From assembly GCF_023509015.1 (NCBI RefSeq), contig NZ_CP094975.1, positions 6,379,501 through 6,443,500 on the forward strand: DNA of 64,000 nt, written 5' to 3'. The notes beneath the pieces were generated by a model. It was not told the DNA's origin. It worked only from the letters and a program-made list of their open reading frames with translations, and ran no database searches. Origin of the DNA: Pseudomonas abieticivorans. GTDB lineage: Bacteria; Pseudomonadota; Gammaproteobacteria; Pseudomonadales; Pseudomonadaceae. A program made the position numbers and the translations under genes. Below, piece after piece: positions 61,475 through 64,000 of this stretch (position 1 is the first letter of the stretch; the number at the start of each line of letters is the position of its first letter).

Positions 61475-62275
61475 ATGGACATGAAACTGTCAGGCAAAGT
61501 CGTGGTGATCACAGGCGCAAGCACCGGCCTTGGGCGCGGCATTGCCGTAAAGCTCGCCCAGGAAGGTGCCCACCTGGTGATTGGCGACATCAGCGAGGCC
61601 GCCAGCCCCAAGGGCTTCGACGAGCAGCCTGAACTGACCACCTGCCAACTGATCAACCAGCGCGGCGGGCAGGCCATCTATCAACAGTGCGATGTGACCC
61701 GTCGCGATGACCTGACCACCTTGGTGCAGGCAGCAACCGACAAATTCGGGCGCATCGATGTGATGATCAACAACGCTGGCGTGTACCGCGACGGCAAGTT
61801 GATTCATGAATTCAGCGAGCAAGAACTCGACCTGTGCCTGAACGTCAACGTCAAGGGCACCTTCTTTGGCGCCCAGGCGGCAGTGACGGCGTTCCTCGCT
61901 CAAGGCGGCGGCGGCAACATCATCAACCTGGTGTCCACCGCCGGGTTGGGCGGGCATCCGTGGCAGTCGGTGTACAACATTTCCAAGGCCGCCCAGGCCA
62001 ACATGACCCGCTGCCTGGCCATCGAATACGGCCACCAGGGCATCCGCGTCAACGGCATCTGCCCGACCTACGCGAAAACCGCCCTCACCCGCGCGCTGAT
62101 GGAGCAACCGGGGTATGTCGATGATTTTGCCGAAACCATTCCGCTCAAGCGCTGGGGCGAAATCGATGACGTGGCCGACCTTGCGGTGTTCCTGGCGTCC
62201 GAACGCTCCAGCTATATCCATGGCGACCTGATACGCATCGACGGCGGCGAGACCTTGTCGCGTTATTCGGTGTGA
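61475..62275 (+). CDS. Short-chain dehydrogenase/reductase
   Basis: 266 residues from MDMKLSGKVVVITGAS, with TGASTGLG (cofactor), NNAGVYRDG, catalytic Ser in LVSTAGLGG and Y-x3-K in VYNISKAAQ. AAGGA is 8 bases before the ATG. SDRs of this type oxidise secondary alcohols or reduce ketones; before a BVMO gene, alcohol-to-ketone oxidation is plausible. Confidence 0.92.
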   Translation: MDMKLSGKVVVITGASTGLGRGIAVKLAQEGAHLVIGDISEAASPKGFDEQPELTTCQLINQRGGQAIYQQCDVTRRDDLTTLVQAATDKFGRIDVMINNAGVYRDGKLIHEFSEQELDLCLNVNVKGTFFGAQAAVTAFLAQGGGGNIINLVSTAGLGGHPWQSVYNISKAAQANMTRCLAIEYGHQGIRVNGICPTYAKTALTRALMEQPGYVDDFAETIPLKRWGEIDDVADLAVFLASERSSYIHGDLIRIDGGETLSRYSV

Positions 62276-62318
62276 TGCGCTCATCACCTTTTCACCTGTC
62301 CGCAATGGAACCAAGCCC

Positions 62319-63482
62319 ATGAGTATTTTCAAGCCATTCACCTTCGACACCGTCGCCTCCATCGTCGCCGAATGGGGTGCCGCACGGCGCCTCGGCGAGA
62401 TCCTCGGCGCCTGGACCGAGTCACGCAACCTGCTGATCGTCACCGACAAGTTCCTGCACACCAACGGCCTGCTGGACGCCGCCAAAGCCTCTTTGCAACA
62501 GGCAGGCTTCACTATCAGCGTGTTCGACGATGTGGTCGCCGACCCGCCCGAGTCGGTGCTGCACGACTGCGTCGGCCAGGCGCGCGCCGCCAAGGTGGAC
62601 CTGGTGCTGGGCCTGGGCGGCGGTTCGTCCCTGGACATCGCCAAGCTCGCCGCCGTGATGATCCCGTCCAACCAGCCGTTGGCCGACCTCTACGGCATCG
62701 GCAAGGTCAGGGGCAGCCGCTTGCCCCTGGTGCAAATCCCGACCACCGCCGGCACCGGTTCGGAGGTCACCAACATCACCATCCTGACCACCGGCGAAAC
62801 CACCAAGATGGGTGTCGTGGCCCAGCAACTGTACGCCGACAAAGTCATCCTCGATGCTGAACTGACCGTTGGCCTGCCGCCGCTGATTACAGCAGCCACC
62901 GGCATCGACGCCATGGTTCACGCCATCGAGGCCTACACCAGCCGCCACCGCAAGAACCCGATTTCCGATGCCCTGGCACGCGAAGCACTGCGCCTGTTGG
63001 CCGGCAACCTGATCGCCGCCTGCGAAGACGGCAACAACCGCCTGGCACGCGAGGCCATGCTGCTGGGGGCCACCCTGGCCGGACAAGCGTTCGCCAATGC
63101 CCCGGTGGCTGCGGTGCATGCGCTGGCCTACCCCTTGGGCGGCCATTACCACATCCCCCATGGCCTCTCCAATGCCCTGATGTTGGGCCCGGTGTTGCGC
63201 TTCAACCTGAGTGCGGCCGCGCCCTTGTATGCCGAGCTCGCCGACGTGCTGTTGGGCCCAAGCAACGCCACGGTCACCTCGCGCGCCACCCGTTTCGTGG
63301 AATTCATGGACGACCTGATGAACCGCTCCGGTGCGCCACGGCGCCTGCGCGATGTGAAGGTGCGCGAAGACAGCCTCGCGCTGTTGGCCCACGACGCCAT
63401 GAAGCAGGAGCGCCTGCTGCAGAACAACCCGGTGGAGCTGCGCGAAGCGGACGCTTTGGCGCTCTACAAAAAAGCTTTTTAA
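62319..63482 (+). CDS. Iron-containing (group III) alcohol dehydrogenase
   Basis: 387 residues: LGLGGGSSLDIAKLAAVM for NAD(P), TTAGTGSEVT, and the metal-binding HALAYPLGGHYHIPHG with conserved histidines and an upstream aspartate. It would oxidise a primary alcohol or hydroxy acid, such as one released by ester cleavage after a Baeyer-Villiger step. It is 43 bp after the SDR gene and 47 bp before the next monooxygenase. Confidence 0.93.
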   Translation: MSIFKPFTFDTVASIVAEWGAARRLGEILGAWTESRNLLIVTDKFLHTNGLLDAAKASLQQAGFTISVFDDVVADPPESVLHDCVGQARAAKVDLVLGLGGGSSLDIAKLAAVMIPSNQPLADLYGIGKVRGSRLPLVQIPTTAGTGSEVTNITILTTGETTKMGVVAQQLYADKVILDAELTVGLPPLITAATGIDAMVHAIEAYTSRHRKNPISDALAREALRLLAGNLIAACEDGNNRLAREAMLLGATLAGQAFANAPVAAVHALAYPLGGHYHIPHGLSNALMLGPVLRFNLSAAAPLYAELADVLLGPSNATVTSRATRFVEFMDDLMNRSGAPRRLRDVKVREDSLALLAHDAMKQERLLQNNPVELREADALALYKKAF

Positions 63483-63529
63483 ACCGGCGCCTCGCCTTCT
63501 CCCAGCGTACAAGAACAAGGAAAAAGCCC

Positions 63530-64000
63530 ATGTTGAACGCAGCACAATCGACCTACGACATTGTTATCCTGGGTGCCGGCTTCGGCGGCCTGGGCATGGC
63601 CGCGCAACTGAAAATGCAGGGCATCGACAACTTCATCGTGCTGGAACGTGGCAACCGCATCGGCGGCGTCTGGCGCGACAACGCCTACCCGGGAGCGGCT
63701 TGCGACACCGAATCCCACCTGTACTGCTACAGCTTCTTCCCGCACCTGCGGGTCAGCAAAATGTACGCCGACCGCCAGGAACTGCTGCGTTACATGGACA
63801 CCTTGGCCGCGCACTATGACGTGCTGCCACACGTGAAGCTCGACAGCGAGCTGAGCGAGGCACGCTGGGATGAAAACGCCCAGCGCTGGGGGTTCCTGCT
63901 GGCCGATGGCTCGCACCTGCAGGGGCGGTTTTTCGTGCCTGCCTGGGGCCAATTGAACAAGCCGGCCATCCCCGCCTTCAAAGGCCTGGGCAACTTCGCC
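63530..64000 (+). CDS. Second Baeyer-Villiger-type flavin monooxygenase, cut by window end
   Basis: 157 residues visible: FAD loop GAGFGG at 15-20, GGVWRDNAYPGAACDTESHL, YSFFPHLRVSKMYADRQELL, and FVPAWGQLNKPAIPAFKGLG, which leads into the BVMO fingerprint just beyond the window. It differs clearly from the first BVMO at 42793. AAGGA precedes the ATG. Likely ketone oxidation in the SDR/ADH pathway. Confidence 0.9.
   Translation, partial: MLNAAQSTYDIVILGAGFGGLGMAAQLKMQGIDNFIVLERGNRIGGVWRDNAYPGAACDTESHLYCYSFFPHLRVSKMYADRQELLRYMDTLAAHYDVLPHVKLDSELSEARWDENAQRWGFLLADGSHLQGRFFVPAWGQLNKPAIPAFKGLGNFA

Noticed and set aside
1..64000. CRISPR arrays, tRNA or rRNA genes
   Set aside because: No regular spacer-repeat pattern, cloverleaf or rRNA sequence was seen on reading; the repeats at 15694-16004 are too few and irregular for CRISPR.

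Overview
The window looks like a chromosomal segment of a Pseudomonas species, probably of the fluorescens/putida type. It has high G+C, pgm, an SOS-box nuclease-helicase pair, an OprD-family porin, many LysR/AraC/TetR regulators and dense GTG/ATG gene packing. This placement is inference from gene content, as no rRNA or marker gene is present.

Layout. 1-4.4 kb: a minus-strand acyl-CoA/shikimate-dehydrogenase-like catabolic operon with a divergent LysR gene. 4.4-10.1 kb: pgm, then an operon of a VRR-NUC protein and a nuclease-fused XPD/DinG-type helicase behind a clear LexA box. 10.1-12.8 kb: an ECF sigma/anti-sigma pair divergent from a Tat-exported phosphoesterase and a cupredoxin, with mirror-image promoters. 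12.8-15.7 kb: a MocR-like regulator lacking the PLP lysine, coupled to an unrecognised possible P-loop protein. 16-18.2 kb: an MDR oxidoreductase and a LysR gene. 18.2-21.2 kb: a decayed island (IS5 scraps, DUF262 scrap, prlF-yhaV, broken integrase). 21.2-28.7 kb: LysE exporter, LysR, OprD porin, YfcC-type carrier, CocE-type hydrolase and a dead TonB receptor. 28.7-33 kb: a sensor kinase, a response regulator and a REC-PAS-GGDEF-EAL protein. 33.2-33.6 kb: a CsbD-like gene and a terminator.

33.6-64 kb is a large accessory catabolic region. It holds three imine-reductase-like (IRED) proteins plus a truncated fourth, a class IV (R)-amine-transaminase-like enzyme, two Baeyer-Villiger monooxygenases (one running off the window), hydrolases, a PhyH-family oxygenase, an acetoacetate-decarboxylase-like protein, an SDR, an iron alcohol dehydrogenase, two NCS1 permeases, an APC permease, five AraC-type and two TetR-type regulators. 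The gene set suggests use of an amine or ketone through oxidation, transamination, oxygen insertion and ester cleavage. The substrate cannot be read from the sequence.

The most interesting signal is regulatory. A gapped box, TGRCC-N6-CACCTGTT, occurs in front of eight transcription units between 41.6 and 57.3 kb. In seven it lies 21-22 bp before a plausible -10 hexamer, and the eighth has a second half-site at that distance. A second palindrome, GGTC-N4-GACC, sits on the promoter of one TetR gene and twice, 22 bp apart, around the -10 of two paralogous AraC genes. Together they suggest a dedicated repressor/activator cascade for this catabolic region.
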